A stretch of 64,000 nucleotides of DNA, from assembly GCA_947476405.1 (NCBI GenBank), contig CANJQG010000001.1, positions 1 through 64,000 on the forward strand, in the 5' to 3' direction. The translations under genes and the position numbers were made by a program. This document shows, piece after piece, positions 24,300-32,233 of the stretch; positions within the stretch are counted from its first letter, which is position 1; every line of letters starts with the position of its first letter. The stretch is from Thiotrichales bacterium. GTDB lineage: Bacteria; Pseudomonadota; Gammaproteobacteria; Francisellales; CACEW01. Below the pieces are notes generated by a model. It was not told the DNA's origin, did no database searches, and was given only the letters and a program-made list of their open reading frames with translations.

Positions 24300-25251
24300 T
24301 ATTTGGCTCCTGAACAGATCGTGCTAAGGCACCCGCAAGCGAAGTCGGCTCTGTTACGGGCTGCGCTAGAGGAGGCGTATCGATTGTAGCCGAAGGAATC
24401 GGCAAAGAGGCACGAATCGTTGTAATGACCGCATCCCCTTCAGGATCAAGCGAGGCCGTCTCTGGAGGGGCAATAGGCGCAACAGGGGCGGTTAAATCGC
24501 TTGGCTTAGCCTCCCAACGTTGTGTTTGATAAAGCAATTGAGGCTGACTTGTAATCCGCAAGGTTTGATCATCGACCATCATGTGGGTGCCACTTCCTGT
24601 CACACCTTGCTCTGTCGTTTTCACATAGTATGGACTGACCATGTTTTGAATGAGTAATTCTTTATACAAAAGCATCCCACTAAAATCACGATCTAATAAA
24701 TTTAAATTAATGGTAAAAATCGAAATCGCCTGATTAATCCCTTGCTGCCACCCCAAGGCAACATTCGCTTTCCAAAGCGCTTCTTCTTCGCTGTTTTCGG
24801 GTAGTAAACTGCGATCAGGCAAAGTGGGTGTAGGATAAGACATCCAAATATAATCATGCCAACTTGGAGGAGCTGTCACAAACCGCGCAGGCGCTAAAAT
24901 ATTGTAAGTCTCCCCCGCAATCCGAATCGTATCCCCCTGGGAATTAATATTGACTAAATTGCTCGCTTTATTCAATACAGGCGGTAGCACATTATCCTGA
25001 TACATCACCTGATTAAAATCAAAAAGATGATAAAGCTGTTGTGATTGACCTGTTAAAATGGCATCAATCCGAGTCGATTCCTGATTTAAACCGGCCTGCA
25101 TGCCTAAAGACTGCGCCGCTTCTTGTAAAGCCTGTTGACGAATGGTCGTATAACCAATCTGCGTACTATAATAAGCTGAATTGGAATTAATATTTTCCAA
25201 ATCATGCACGCTATAATGAACAGGAAGTGCAGGCGCGCCAGTGGTCATCAT
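24262..25251 (-). CDS. dotC: DotC, T4BSS outer-membrane complex protein, lacking a lipoprotein signal
   Basis: A 329-residue protein. The core matches DotC: QALQEAAQSLGMQAGLNQES, NVLPPVL, PARFVTAPPSWHDYIWMSYP, LPDRSLLPENSEEEALWK, GWQQGINQA, MVSPYYVKTTEQGVTGSG, LRITSQPQL. In Legionella DotC is a lipoprotein that with DotD targets DotH to the outer membrane. Here the reading frame starts MMTTGAPALPVHY with no signal, no lipobox and no cysteine, and is closed by a TAG six codons upstream. It also carries an extra Pro-rich tail of about 80 residues. The ATG overlaps the dotD stop (TGATG). Confidence 0.93.
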   Translation of the reverse strand: MMTTGAPALPVHYSVHDLENINSNSAYYSTQIGYTTIRQQALQEAAQSLGMQAGLNQESTRIDAILTGQSQQLYHLFDFNQVMYQDNVLPPVLNKASNLVNINSQGDTIRIAGETYNILAPARFVTAPPSWHDYIWMSYPTPTLPDRSLLPENSEEEALWKANVALGWQQGINQAISIFTINLNLLDRDFSGMLLYKELLIQNMVSPYYVKTTEQGVTGSGTHMMVDDQTLRITSQPQLLYQTQRWEAKPSDLTAPVAPIAPPETASLDPEGDAVITTIRASLPIPSATIDTPPLAQPVTEPTSLAGALARSVQEPNNGGGNGPASISK

Positions 25252-25763
25252 CAGCTGTACCTCAGGCTAATGATTTTTTGGTCCTGAAGAACCAATATCA
25301 CCACCTTTAAACCCGCTTGTAAATCAGCATTTCGAATAATATTAATCGCTGTAGTGGGCTGACTGGTCGTGTCAATATTAATCAACACAGGTAAACTAGG
25401 CGGTTTTCCAAACACTTGAAATTGGTATCCCGTCGATGCAGCAACCTGCGAAAGCAAAGGCGCAATCGGGCCATACCACTTAATGGCAATCGTTTCATTC
25501 AAAGCAGGGTCATTGATATTACTCAAGGGCAAAGTCACATTATTTTGCTGCAGCTTCTCAATTGCAGCCAATTCTTGCAAAGAGGCCTGAGCAGAGTCCG
25601 CCGCTTGATTCAGCTGGGACTGTACTTGCTGGTCAATTTGTGCTTGATTAGGCACCACACCCGCTGATCCCCCAGCACTTCCATTACTTTGACCATTATA
25701 CGCAGTTGTACCCGCACATCCTGCCAAAAGCCCCAAAATAGGTAACAAAAGTAAGCGCTTCAT
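25251..25763 (-). CDS. dotD: DotD, T4BSS outer-membrane lipoprotein
   Basis: A 170-residue lipoprotein. ATG at 25763 (MKRLLLLPILGLLAGC) has an AAAGGA Shine-Dalgarno and a lipobox LAGC with Cys16; the in-frame ATG at 25778 and the extension to 25790 are less likely. A Gln/Ala-rich helical linker is followed by the C-terminal secretin-N0-like domain (IKWYGPIAPLLSQVAAST ... ADLQAGLKVVILVLQDQ). With DotC it locates DotH. Legionella DotD has 163 residues. First of a tightly overlapped dotDCB-icmT-dotL row, just after a terminator-like hairpin. Confidence 0.92.
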   Translation of the reverse strand: MKRLLLLPILGLLAGCAGTTAYNGQSNGSAGGSAGVVPNQAQIDQQVQSQLNQAADSAQASLQELAAIEKLQQNNVTLPLSNINDPALNETIAIKWYGPIAPLLSQVAASTGYQFQVFGKPPSLPVLINIDTTSQPTTAINIIRNADLQAGLKVVILVLQDQKIISLRYS

Positions 25764-25779
25764 TCCATTTCCTTTCATT

Positions 25780-25825
25780 AAAAAAACCAACCCTCAGCCT
25801 AGGATAAAACTAAACTAAGGGTTAG
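25780..25825 (-). terminator. Intrinsic terminator between icmD and dotD
   Basis: On the minus strand CTAACCCTTAG (25825-25815) pairs with CTGAGGGTTGG (25797-25787), an 11-bp stem with two G-U pairs and a 17-base loop, followed directly by seven T (25786-25780). The structure ends only 17 bases before the dotD ATG. It should separate the icmC-icmD transcript from dotDCB unless read through or controlled. Confidence 0.6.
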
Positions 25826-25829
25826 GCAA
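25801..25829 (-). promoter_or_regulatory. Possible dotD promoter nested in the terminator hairpin
   Basis: TTGCCT (25829-25824) and TATCCT (25806-25801) on the minus strand are 17 bases apart, each four of six to consensus. Transcription would start near 25795, within the second arm of the hairpin, so these transcripts would not form the terminator. Prediction only. Confidence 0.35.
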
Positions 25830-25844
25830 GTCGAAAATCATCGA

Positions 25845-26267
25845 TTATGAATTATCCTGATTGAGATCCACTGCACCCACACCCACATTAAAGCTATTCG
25901 CTGAACCAGTATCAACACTGGAGGTTAACATATGTGCGATCGGTACCGCTAGAATTAGGGCTGCACCAAAGCCTAAACTCGCCACCCCTTTGCTTAAATG
26001 TTTTTCCTGGCTTGATCCACCGTAATTTTGTTTCAAATGCACCAGGCCTTTGAGAATCAAAATCACCCCGGCTACGGTCCCAACGGTTGCAACAATCATT
26101 GCCGCATTACCTGACAAGCCCTGGACAGACGCGACTAACTTACTGACACTCATGCTAGTATCATCACTTGCGTTAGTATCGGCAAAAGCACTCAGCGAAA
26201 TCATCGACAAAGAGAGCGCTGATACCATTTTAAAACCTATTTTCCTGATTAAATCTACTACTTTCAT
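25845..26267 (-). CDS. icmD: IcmD/DotP, small T4BSS membrane protein
   Basis: A 140-residue protein with an N-terminal signal-like segment ending SAFADTN (about residue 30) and two membrane spans (56-75 and 96-113) separated by GLVHLKQNYGGSSQEKHLSK. This matches IcmD/DotP (132 residues in Legionella) and the related conjugation proteins. An AGGAG Shine-Dalgarno precedes the ATG. It follows the icmC-like gene by 35 bases, the same order as icmC-icmD in Legionella. Confidence 0.85.
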   Translation of the reverse strand: MKVVDLIRKIGFKMVSALSLSMISLSAFADTNASDDTSMSVSKLVASVQGLSGNAAMIVATVGTVAGVILILKGLVHLKQNYGGSSQEKHLSKGVASLGFGAALILAVPIAHMLTSSVDTGSANSFNVGVGAVDLNQDNS

Positions 26268-26302
26268 TTTTTTCTCCTAGTTTTAGTTTATGCTTACGTT
26301 GA

Positions 26303-26968
26303 CTAACCTGTTGTATTTGAAGTTAACATATTATTCAGAAGATCATAAAAAGAGGACATATTGACCCCCACAATCCCTGCAAAAATAAATGTAAATGCTT
26401 TTCCGACGTGCCCTCCTTGCCCACCCTCCCCTATTTTTAGTAATAACAGCATTCCACGAATAAAAGCAATCACACCGACTAAAAAGGCAACCGCAAAGAC
26501 AGCATACTGGATCCCTTCCGCGACTGCATCATTGTCACTCACTGCATTACTGATATCGGTTGCATAAGCCGTCATCGGGCAAAAATTATTACTCGCCGTA
26601 TAAAACCCTGAGTCATTTAAAACGGGCCCGGTACATTGCGTCATCATTGCACTCTGTTCATTTAACTGAACAAACGCACTCGACATCATTTGCAAATAGG
26701 GCATAAAACTAATCAGCACCACCCCCACGATAAAAAACATCGAAGTCCCCATCGGTGTCACACGATTATGATGCGAACTATTGGGATGCCCATGATGATA
26801 TAAACGCGAGAGCCCCATCAAAATCAAGCAAAATCCAATAAAATAAGCGATCGTTGTTACAATATGAAGGATAGGCGTCAAGTCCTGATTCAAAACATTT
26901 TGCAAAAATGTCATAAAATCAGGAGGAGTACCCGGTACAGATGGGGATGACGAACCTCCAAAACTCAT
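26303..26968 (-). CDS. icmC: IcmC/DotE-like T4BSS membrane protein
   Basis: A 221-residue protein with four hydrophobic spans (about 30-52, 72-92, 145-165 and 185-203). FIRGMLLLLKIGEGGQGGHV and FIFAGIVGVN correspond to the (V/I)RG..LL......GPKG..F..AGI...N layout of IcmC/DotE. DotV, a related protein, is an alternative. It is first in the whole 16-kb run and has a promoter and an AAAGGA Shine-Dalgarno. Confidence 0.75.
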   Translation of the reverse strand: MSFGGSSSPSVPGTPPDFMTFLQNVLNQDLTPILHIVTTIAYFIGFCLILMGLSRLYHHGHPNSSHHNRVTPMGTSMFFIVGVVLISFMPYLQMMSSAFVQLNEQSAMMTQCTGPVLNDSGFYTASNNFCPMTAYATDISNAVSDNDAVAEGIQYAVFAVAFLVGVIAFIRGMLLLLKIGEGGQGGHVGKAFTFIFAGIVGVNMSSFYDLLNNMLTSNTTG

Positions 26969-26997
26969 TAAAAATCCTTTAACTTTGTGATGTGCCT

Positions 26998-27027
26998 ATC
27001 ATACTAAATCTTTTTCTATATATACAA
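26998..27027 (-). promoter_or_regulatory. Promoter of the icmC-icmD unit
   Basis: TTGTAT (27027-27022) and TATGAT (27003-26998) on the minus strand are 18 bases apart, about 30 bases before the icmC-like ATG. The surrounding 27001-27175 is very AT-rich and could hold regulator sites; no PmrA- or CpxR-type box was recognised with confidence. Confidence 0.4.
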
Positions 27028-27175
27028 ACTTTAAAATGTAACACCTGAAACGCTTTATAAAAATACATCCTTCAAATGGCGAAAAATAAAGAAAACCCTA
27101 TGTAACAATTTAAATTAGCCGGCCCGATAATATTACATTTATTAATTAAAATTATCATTCAAAAAAGAAGCGCAC

Positions 27176-27204
27176 TTGCCAAAAATAGACAAGCACAGTA
27201 AAGT
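27176..27204 (+). promoter_or_regulatory. Promoter of the sensor kinase gene
   Basis: TTGCCA (27176-27181) and TAAAGT (27199-27204) with 17 bases between, about 30 bases before the ATG at 27238. It is divergent from the icmC promoter, with about 150 AT-rich bases between the two -35 boxes. Confidence 0.4.
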
Positions 27205-27237
27205 AAATGTCTTAATACGTACTCTTTGGATCATATC

Positions 27238-28224
27238 ATGAAACGCATTTCAATCAAAATGAAACATTTATTCCTGATTTCTATTTTGATTTTAGTGCTC
27301 GAAACGATTCTTTTTCTAACCTATAATTTCATTTATTTACGGATGGGTCCGGCAGAAGCGCTGAATACACATACTTGGCAAATGGATATTATTGTCTTTT
27401 CAACTAACCTCTGCTTTTTATTAATTATTTGGATTTTATTTCTATTATATTATCGCTACTCGCTCCCTCAAGAAATTTTAAATATGATTATCGGAAACGA
27501 AAAATCACCGACCACCGATCGAACCGTCCAGAAACTTCAGCAAGATATTAAAAATTATTATGAACAAAAAACTATCATGATTACCGCTCTGGCGCACGAT
27601 ATCAAAACCCCCTTAACCGAAGCAATTCTCCGTCTTTCGCTTCTTGAAGATCAAAAAGAGGCGGATCAGGTTTCAATTAAGCTGGAAGAAATCAACCATA
27701 TCATCAATAGCTCACTTGAATATGCGCGTGAACCCGAACGAATTCGCCGCATGCACGTAGATGTGATTTCTCTGATCGAAAGCATGGCAGAACAATACAA
27801 CAAAAACAGCTTTATTGTTAAGTTTTACTCAAGTGTTTTTTCATTTACCCTGGATATTGAGTTACAGCTTTTTAAAAGAATGATCTCAAACATTATTGAA
27901 AACTCAAGAAAGTACGCAAGCACCTGCGAAATCACGATCACCCAACCCACAAAAAATCATTTGGAAATAGTCTGCCTGGATAATGGCCCAGGCGTTCCTG
28001 AAAAATACCTCCACCTCCTTTCTATTCCTTATTTTCGGGTGGACCAATCGCGCTCAAGTGAAACAGGTGGAACGGGCCTGGGTCTCGCCATTGTTAAAAA
28101 AATTGCCGAGATTCATCATGCAAAAGTTGAATTCTCCAATCGACCTGGAGGAGGATTTATGGTAAAAATTAATTTACAAAAACGAATTCCTGAAAAATCA
28201 CTCACTAAAAAGGTGAACCCATAA
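27238..28224 (+). CDS. Orphan membrane sensor histidine kinase
   Basis: A 328-residue kinase with two spans (10-33 and 50-72) around a short periplasmic loop, then a linker, HisKA with H120 in ALAHDIKTPLTEA, and HATPase_c with N box NIIENSRKYA, DNGPGVP and GGTGLGLAIV. It lacks a sizeable sensor domain, so it may sense membrane state or a partner. No response regulator is next to it: rpe follows with a one-base overlap (the rpe ATG shares the A of TAA). ATG 27238 was chosen over TTG 27226. It is divergent from the Icm/Dot run, which hints at, but does not show, control of it. Confidence 0.88.
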   Translation: MKRISIKMKHLFLISILILVLETILFLTYNFIYLRMGPAEALNTHTWQMDIIVFSTNLCFLLIIWILFLLYYRYSLPQEILNMIIGNEKSPTTDRTVQKLQQDIKNYYEQKTIMITALAHDIKTPLTEAILRLSLLEDQKEADQVSIKLEEINHIINSSLEYAREPERIRRMHVDVISLIESMAEQYNKNSFIVKFYSSVFSFTLDIELQLFKRMISNIIENSRKYASTCEITITQPTKNHLEIVCLDNGPGVPEKYLHLLSIPYFRVDQSRSSETGGTGLGLAIVKKIAEIHHAKVEFSNRPGGGFMVKINLQKRIPEKSLTKKVNP

Positions 28225-28895
28225 TGCGCCAAACACCCCTCATTTGCCCCTCTATTCTTTCTGCCCACTTCGCAATCTTGGGCGAAGAAGTGCATGCGGT
28301 CCTCGCTGCCGGGGCAGATCGCATTCACTTGGATGTCATGGATCAACATTATGTCCCCAACCTGACCTTTGGCCCCGTCGTCTGTAGCGCCCTCCGAGAT
28401 TATGGAATCAAAGCCCCCCTCGACGTCCATTTAATGGTTGAACCCGTGGATGACCTGATTATTGCTTTTGCCAAAGCAGGCGCTGATTGCATTGTCTTTC
28501 ATCCCGAAGCCAGCCGTCACGTGGATCGCTCCCTGGCTTTGATTAAAAGCTTTGGCTGCGAGGCCGGCCTTGCTTTAAACCCCGCCACTTCACCCGATTG
28601 TCTCGATTATGTTTTGGACAAAATAGACCGCATTTTAGTCATGTCCGTCAATCCTGGTTTTGGCGGCCAAACATTTATCCCATCGAGTTTAGAAAAAACA
28701 GCCCTCATTCGCAAAAAAATAGATCAATCAGGCCGGATCATTCGCCTTGAAATGGATGGCGGAATCAATGCTGACACCCTTCATTCTGCGTATCAAGCGG
28801 GGGCGGACACCTTTGTTGCAGGCACCGCGATTTTTAAGCATGCAACCCTGGATTACACCCAAGCGATTGATTTACTTCGTACAAAACTTAACTAA
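28224..28895 (+). CDS. rpe: Ribulose-phosphate 3-epimerase
   Basis: A 223-residue TIM-barrel enzyme that interconverts ribulose-5-P and xylulose-5-P. Visible: PSILSAHFAILGEE, HLDVMDQHYVPNLTFGP with the metal His/Asp, VMSVNPGFGGQTFIP, and the phosphate site LEMDGGINADT and VAGTAIF. Standard length. It overlaps the kinase gene before it and, tail to tail, murI after it by eight bases. Confidence 0.97.
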   Translation: MRQTPLICPSILSAHFAILGEEVHAVLAAGADRIHLDVMDQHYVPNLTFGPVVCSALRDYGIKAPLDVHLMVEPVDDLIIAFAKAGADCIVFHPEASRHVDRSLALIKSFGCEAGLALNPATSPDCLDYVLDKIDRILVMSVNPGFGGQTFIPSSLEKTALIRKKIDQSGRIIRLEMDGGINADTLHSAYQAGADTFVAGTAIFKHATLDYTQAIDLLRTKLN

Positions 28896-29712
28896 AAAAA
28901 TCAACCAGACGCACCTGCTCAGCATGAATCTCTGAACCCAAAAAACGTTCTGCCACGCGCATAAAGCGCCCCACTCCATCCGTTACCCAAAATTCACTGA
29001 ACCCTTCTTCTGCCCCGCTATGCACAAAATCAGGATGAGCCCCAAAATAATCATGCACCGCCTCACTCACCACGCGAGACGAATCAACAATCTGAATGCG
29101 ATCCCCCACCACCTCATGAATCACCTCCGCTAAAACCGGAAAATGCGTGCAGCCTAAAATCAAAGTATCAGGACGCGTATTAGGATCTGCCAATAAATCA
29201 TCGAGATAATGATGAATAATTTTGCATGGAATCTCACCAGACAAAAAACCCTCTTCAGTCAAAGGAACCAGCAATCCCGCTGCTTTCTCGACCACCTGCG
29301 CCGTCCGGTCCAAATGATAAATCGCCGACTGATAACTATGCGCTGCAACCGTCGCTTCTGTTGCGATGACGGCGATGTGCTTTGTTTTAGAAATCGCCAA
29401 CGCGGCCACCGCTCCGGGCTCAATCACGCCAATAATCGGTAGATCAGGATAGCGTTTTCGTAAAACAGGCAACGCTGGCCCTGTTGCCGTATTACAGGCA
29501 ATCACTAAAAATTTAATGCCTGCATCAATCAACAAACGCGCCGCCTGAAGCGCATATTGAATAATCGTATCGGGTGTTTTTGTACCATAAGGCAAGCGGG
29601 CCGTATCGCCCAGATACAGGAAGTTTTCATGCGGCAAAATGCGTTTCAAAGCCCGATAAACCGTTAACCCACCGACCCCTGAATCAAAAATCCCAATCGG
29701 CAAAGCATTCAT
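28888..29712 (-). CDS. murI: Glutamate racemase
   Basis: A 274-residue cofactor-independent racemase that makes D-glutamate for peptidoglycan. Both catalytic cysteines are visible: C73 in ACNTATGPAL and C186 in LILGCTHFPVL. The start GIFDSGVGGLTVYR is standard, with LGDTARLPYGTK following. It overlaps the arginase gene by four bases, in the unit tal, arginase, murI. Confidence 0.97.
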   Translation of the reverse strand: MNALPIGIFDSGVGGLTVYRALKRILPHENFLYLGDTARLPYGTKTPDTIIQYALQAARLLIDAGIKFLVIACNTATGPALPVLRKRYPDLPIIGVIEPGAVAALAISKTKHIAVIATEATVAAHSYQSAIYHLDRTAQVVEKAAGLLVPLTEEGFLSGEIPCKIIHHYLDDLLADPNTRPDTLILGCTHFPVLAEVIHEVVGDRIQIVDSSRVVSEAVHDYFGAHPDFVHSGAEEGFSEFWVTDGVGRFMRVAERFLGSEIHAEQVRLVDFFS

Positions 29713-30584
29713 CCCCGATACACCGCCCCAATTAAGGCCGGAATCAAACGTGCTGTTTTAGCCTGATCATCGATAATGGGATTATATTCCGCTATTTCAA
29801 GACCGACAAAACCAGGTTGTTGATGCAGCTTTTCCACCACAGGAATAAATTCAGCCGCACGAATTCCACCACTTTCACGACAGCCCACCCCAGGCGCATC
29901 CAAGGGATCAAATGCATCTAAATCAATGGTCAGACCAAAATACTTGACTTTAGATTGAATATAGGCCAAAGCATCGGCAAACACAGCCGCAATGCCACGC
30001 TCCAGGACTTCTTCCATAAAAAATACTTTCACATTTAAATCATGAAGCAAATGCGCTTCACCCGGTTCAAAACTGCGAATTCCGATAAAACAAAGATGCT
30101 CTGGCTTCAGCTTGGGCTGTGCATCCAAAAGCTGCGCCAACTCTGGAATTCCACGCCCCAACAAATGACTAACGGGCATTCCATGAATATTTTGAGTGGG
30201 GCTGGTCTCCGGCGTATGACTATCCATATGCGCATCCACCCAAATCAAACCCAGAGGCCCTTCATCACGCAAGGCATGTGCAGCGCCACTCCAAGTTCCC
30301 ATTCCGCAGGAATGATCGCCCCCCAAAACACAAAAGGGTGTTTTTTCTGAAACCGACTCCGCGACCCCTTCTGCCAATAAAGTACTGACTTCCAGCAATT
30401 CATCTAAGACTTTCAGGCCCCGATCGGGACTGGCCGCCATCAGCAAATCCTGCCAAATGACCTCAAAAGGCAAATCTTGCCAAAGCTCAGGATGATAATA
30501 CAGATACAAAGGTCCTAAACCGCAGTCTGGATTATTTGCAGCAACCCCAGATGCAAAGCCATAAATATTGAGTTTTTTAATCAC
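29709..30584 (-). CDS. rocF: Arginase/agmatinase family hydrolase, probably arginase
   Basis: A 291-residue ureohydrolase. Mn ligands are all present: H91 (GGDHS), D117-H119-D121 (DAHMDSH) and D221/D223 (DLDAFDP). Arginase converts arginine to ornithine and urea. The N terminus (GFASGVAANNPDCGLGP) resembles RocF-type arginases rather than agmatinase SpeB, but substrate cannot be fixed by eye. It overlaps tal by four bases and murI by four, so the three are translationally coupled. Confidence 0.85.
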   Translation of the reverse strand: MIKKLNIYGFASGVAANNPDCGLGPLYLYYHPELWQDLPFEVIWQDLLMAASPDRGLKVLDELLEVSTLLAEGVAESVSEKTPFCVLGGDHSCGMGTWSGAAHALRDEGPLGLIWVDAHMDSHTPETSPTQNIHGMPVSHLLGRGIPELAQLLDAQPKLKPEHLCFIGIRSFEPGEAHLLHDLNVKVFFMEEVLERGIAAVFADALAYIQSKVKYFGLTIDLDAFDPLDAPGVGCRESGGIRAAEFIPVVEKLHQQPGFVGLEIAEYNPIIDDQAKTARLIPALIGAVYRG

Positions 30585-31546
30585 ACTAGATTCCCCTGTA
30601 ATTTTTGAGTCAGCAATCCTTTCAACGCTTTTAAATCACGACAAAATAAACGAATGCCCTCTGCCAGTTTTTCCGTACTCATTGCATCTTCATTCAGCGC
30701 TATTCTGAATTCGCTTTCCGTCAAAATGTGTTGAGCAGATACAGCCCCGAGATGATGAGGATCCAAAGCACGCTTTAATTCACCCTGATCCTGCGCCAGT
30801 GCCTCCAATAAATTCGGGCTAACGGTCAAGTAATCACAACCCGCCAAGGCCTCCAACTGTCCCGTTGTTCTAAAACTCGCACCCATAATAATCGTGGGAT
30901 AATGATAGGTTTTATAATAATCATAAATCGCTTTAACAGAGTGAACACCTGGGTCCTCACTCGGCAAAAATTCTTTTTGCTCTTTCAGTTTATACCAGTC
31001 ATAAATTCGACCCACAAAAGGGGAAATTAACGTGACACCCGCATCTGCACAACGCATCGCCTGACTCATATGAAATAAAAGCGTTAAATTACATTGAATG
31101 CCCTTTTTTTCCAAGTTTTCTGCTGCAGCAATTCCTTCCCAGGTCGAGGCAATTTTAATTAAAATACGTTCTGGCCCAATGCCCGCAGCGGCATAGAGAT
31201 CCATCAAAATATCCGCTTCACGGAGGGTTGCAGCCGTATCAAACGATAAATGCGCATCCACTTCTGTCGAAACCCGCCCCGGCACATGCTTTAAAATTTC
31301 CACCCCAAAATTCACCGCTACTTTACGGGCAGCCCAACCGGCCTGCTCGTCCAACAGATTTGATTTTGTCTTTGCAAAAATCAAAGCATCATCAATCAAC
31401 CCCTGATAAAGTGGATCATGGCTCGCTTTTAAAATTAAGCTAGGATTGGTGGTCGCATCAATCGGCTTCACCGCTTTGATTGCTGCGATATCGCCCGTAT
31501 CGGCCACCACTGTCGTCATCAAACGCAATTGCGATAGTTTATCCAT
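30581..31546 (-). CDS. tal: Transaldolase
   Basis: A 321-residue class I enzyme of the pentose phosphate pathway. The Schiff-base lysine is K131 in RILIKIASTWEGI. The segments DATTNPSLILKA, VSTEVDAHLSFD, CNLTLLFHMSQA, SPFVGRIYDWYK and TVSPNLLEAL are standard for TalB-type. Length agrees with the family (about 317). First gene of the tal-arginase-murI unit. Confidence 0.97.
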   Translation of the reverse strand: MDKLSQLRLMTTVVADTGDIAAIKAVKPIDATTNPSLILKASHDPLYQGLIDDALIFAKTKSNLLDEQAGWAARKVAVNFGVEILKHVPGRVSTEVDAHLSFDTAATLREADILMDLYAAAGIGPERILIKIASTWEGIAAAENLEKKGIQCNLTLLFHMSQAMRCADAGVTLISPFVGRIYDWYKLKEQKEFLPSEDPGVHSVKAIYDYYKTYHYPTIIMGASFRTTGQLEALAGCDYLTVSPNLLEALAQDQGELKRALDPHHLGAVSAQHILTESEFRIALNEDAMSTEKLAEGIRLFCRDLKALKGLLTQKLQGNLV

Positions 31547-31603
31547 GCATTCCTTCTTAACTTAAATATTTAAAATAGAGTCTAATCTCCAGGGTCAGTG
31601 CTG

Positions 31604-32233
31604 TCAAGGCAAAATATAAATCAAGCTTGCCATTCTGCCGGTTTGACCCTGATCACGACGATACGAATAAAAACGGGAATCTGCATAAGTGCAGAGGCTA
31701 CTTTGGTAGACTTTTTTTATACCGGATTGATGCAAAACTTCCGCTGCCATCCACGCTAAATCGGCTTGATAATGACCGCGCTGATTTTCAACAAAAGCAG
31801 ACTCAAAATCAGGATGGGCAATTAAAAAAGCCTCACGCACTTCTGGGCCAACTTCAAAATGCGCTTTTGAAATCGCAGGGCCAATCCAGGCAATACAATC
31901 TTCAGGGGGACTGTGCATGTTTGAAAAAGTCGACTCAATGACACCCGAAAGCAACCCTCGCCATCCAGCATGAATAGCCGCCACTTCTATGCCTAAAGTA
32001 TGGGTGACTAAAATCGGCAAACAATCCGCTGTTTTGACGATACAGATCGCGCTGGGCACTGAACTCACTGCCGCATCAGCTACCTGATCCGATGCCGCAG
32101 GCAAGCGAATCACCCCTGAACCATGCACCTGCTGCAACCAAGTGGGTTCAAGCGGCAAGCTCACCTCCAAAGGAACGCGCGTCATCAAAGCGCGAATATT
32201 GCGGGGCGCAGGCCAATTGGGTTCAATGATCAT
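31604..32233 (-). CDS. pgeF: Multicopper/laccase-domain peptidoglycan editing factor
   Basis: A 209-residue YfiH/YlmD (DUF152) protein. WLQQVHGSGV, TADCLPILV, AAIHAGWRGLLSGVIE and IGPAISKAHFEVG are the family signatures, including the His/Cys cluster. PgeF removes mis-incorporated amino acids from peptidoglycan precursors, and related proteins oxidise purine nucleosides. It is somewhat short at the N terminus (E. coli 243). ATG at 32233 follows an AAGAAG Shine-Dalgarno; GTG at 32242 is an alternative. It overlaps the exporter gene upstream by 11 bases. Confidence 0.9.
   Translation of the reverse strand: MIIEPNWPAPRNIRALMTRVPLEVSLPLEPTWLQQVHGSGVIRLPAASDQVADAAVSSVPSAICIVKTADCLPILVTHTLGIEVAAIHAGWRGLLSGVIESTFSNMHSPPEDCIAWIGPAISKAHFEVGPEVREAFLIAHPDFESAFVENQRGHYQADLAWMAAEVLHQSGIKKVYQSSLCTYADSRFYSYRRDQGQTGRMASLIYILP

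Noticed and set aside
10902..26968. The locus as a conjugative IncI-type transfer region
   Set aside because: IcmS, IcmV and IcmX-like proteins have no place in IncI systems, and no relaxase, oriT or plasmid replication gene is seen.
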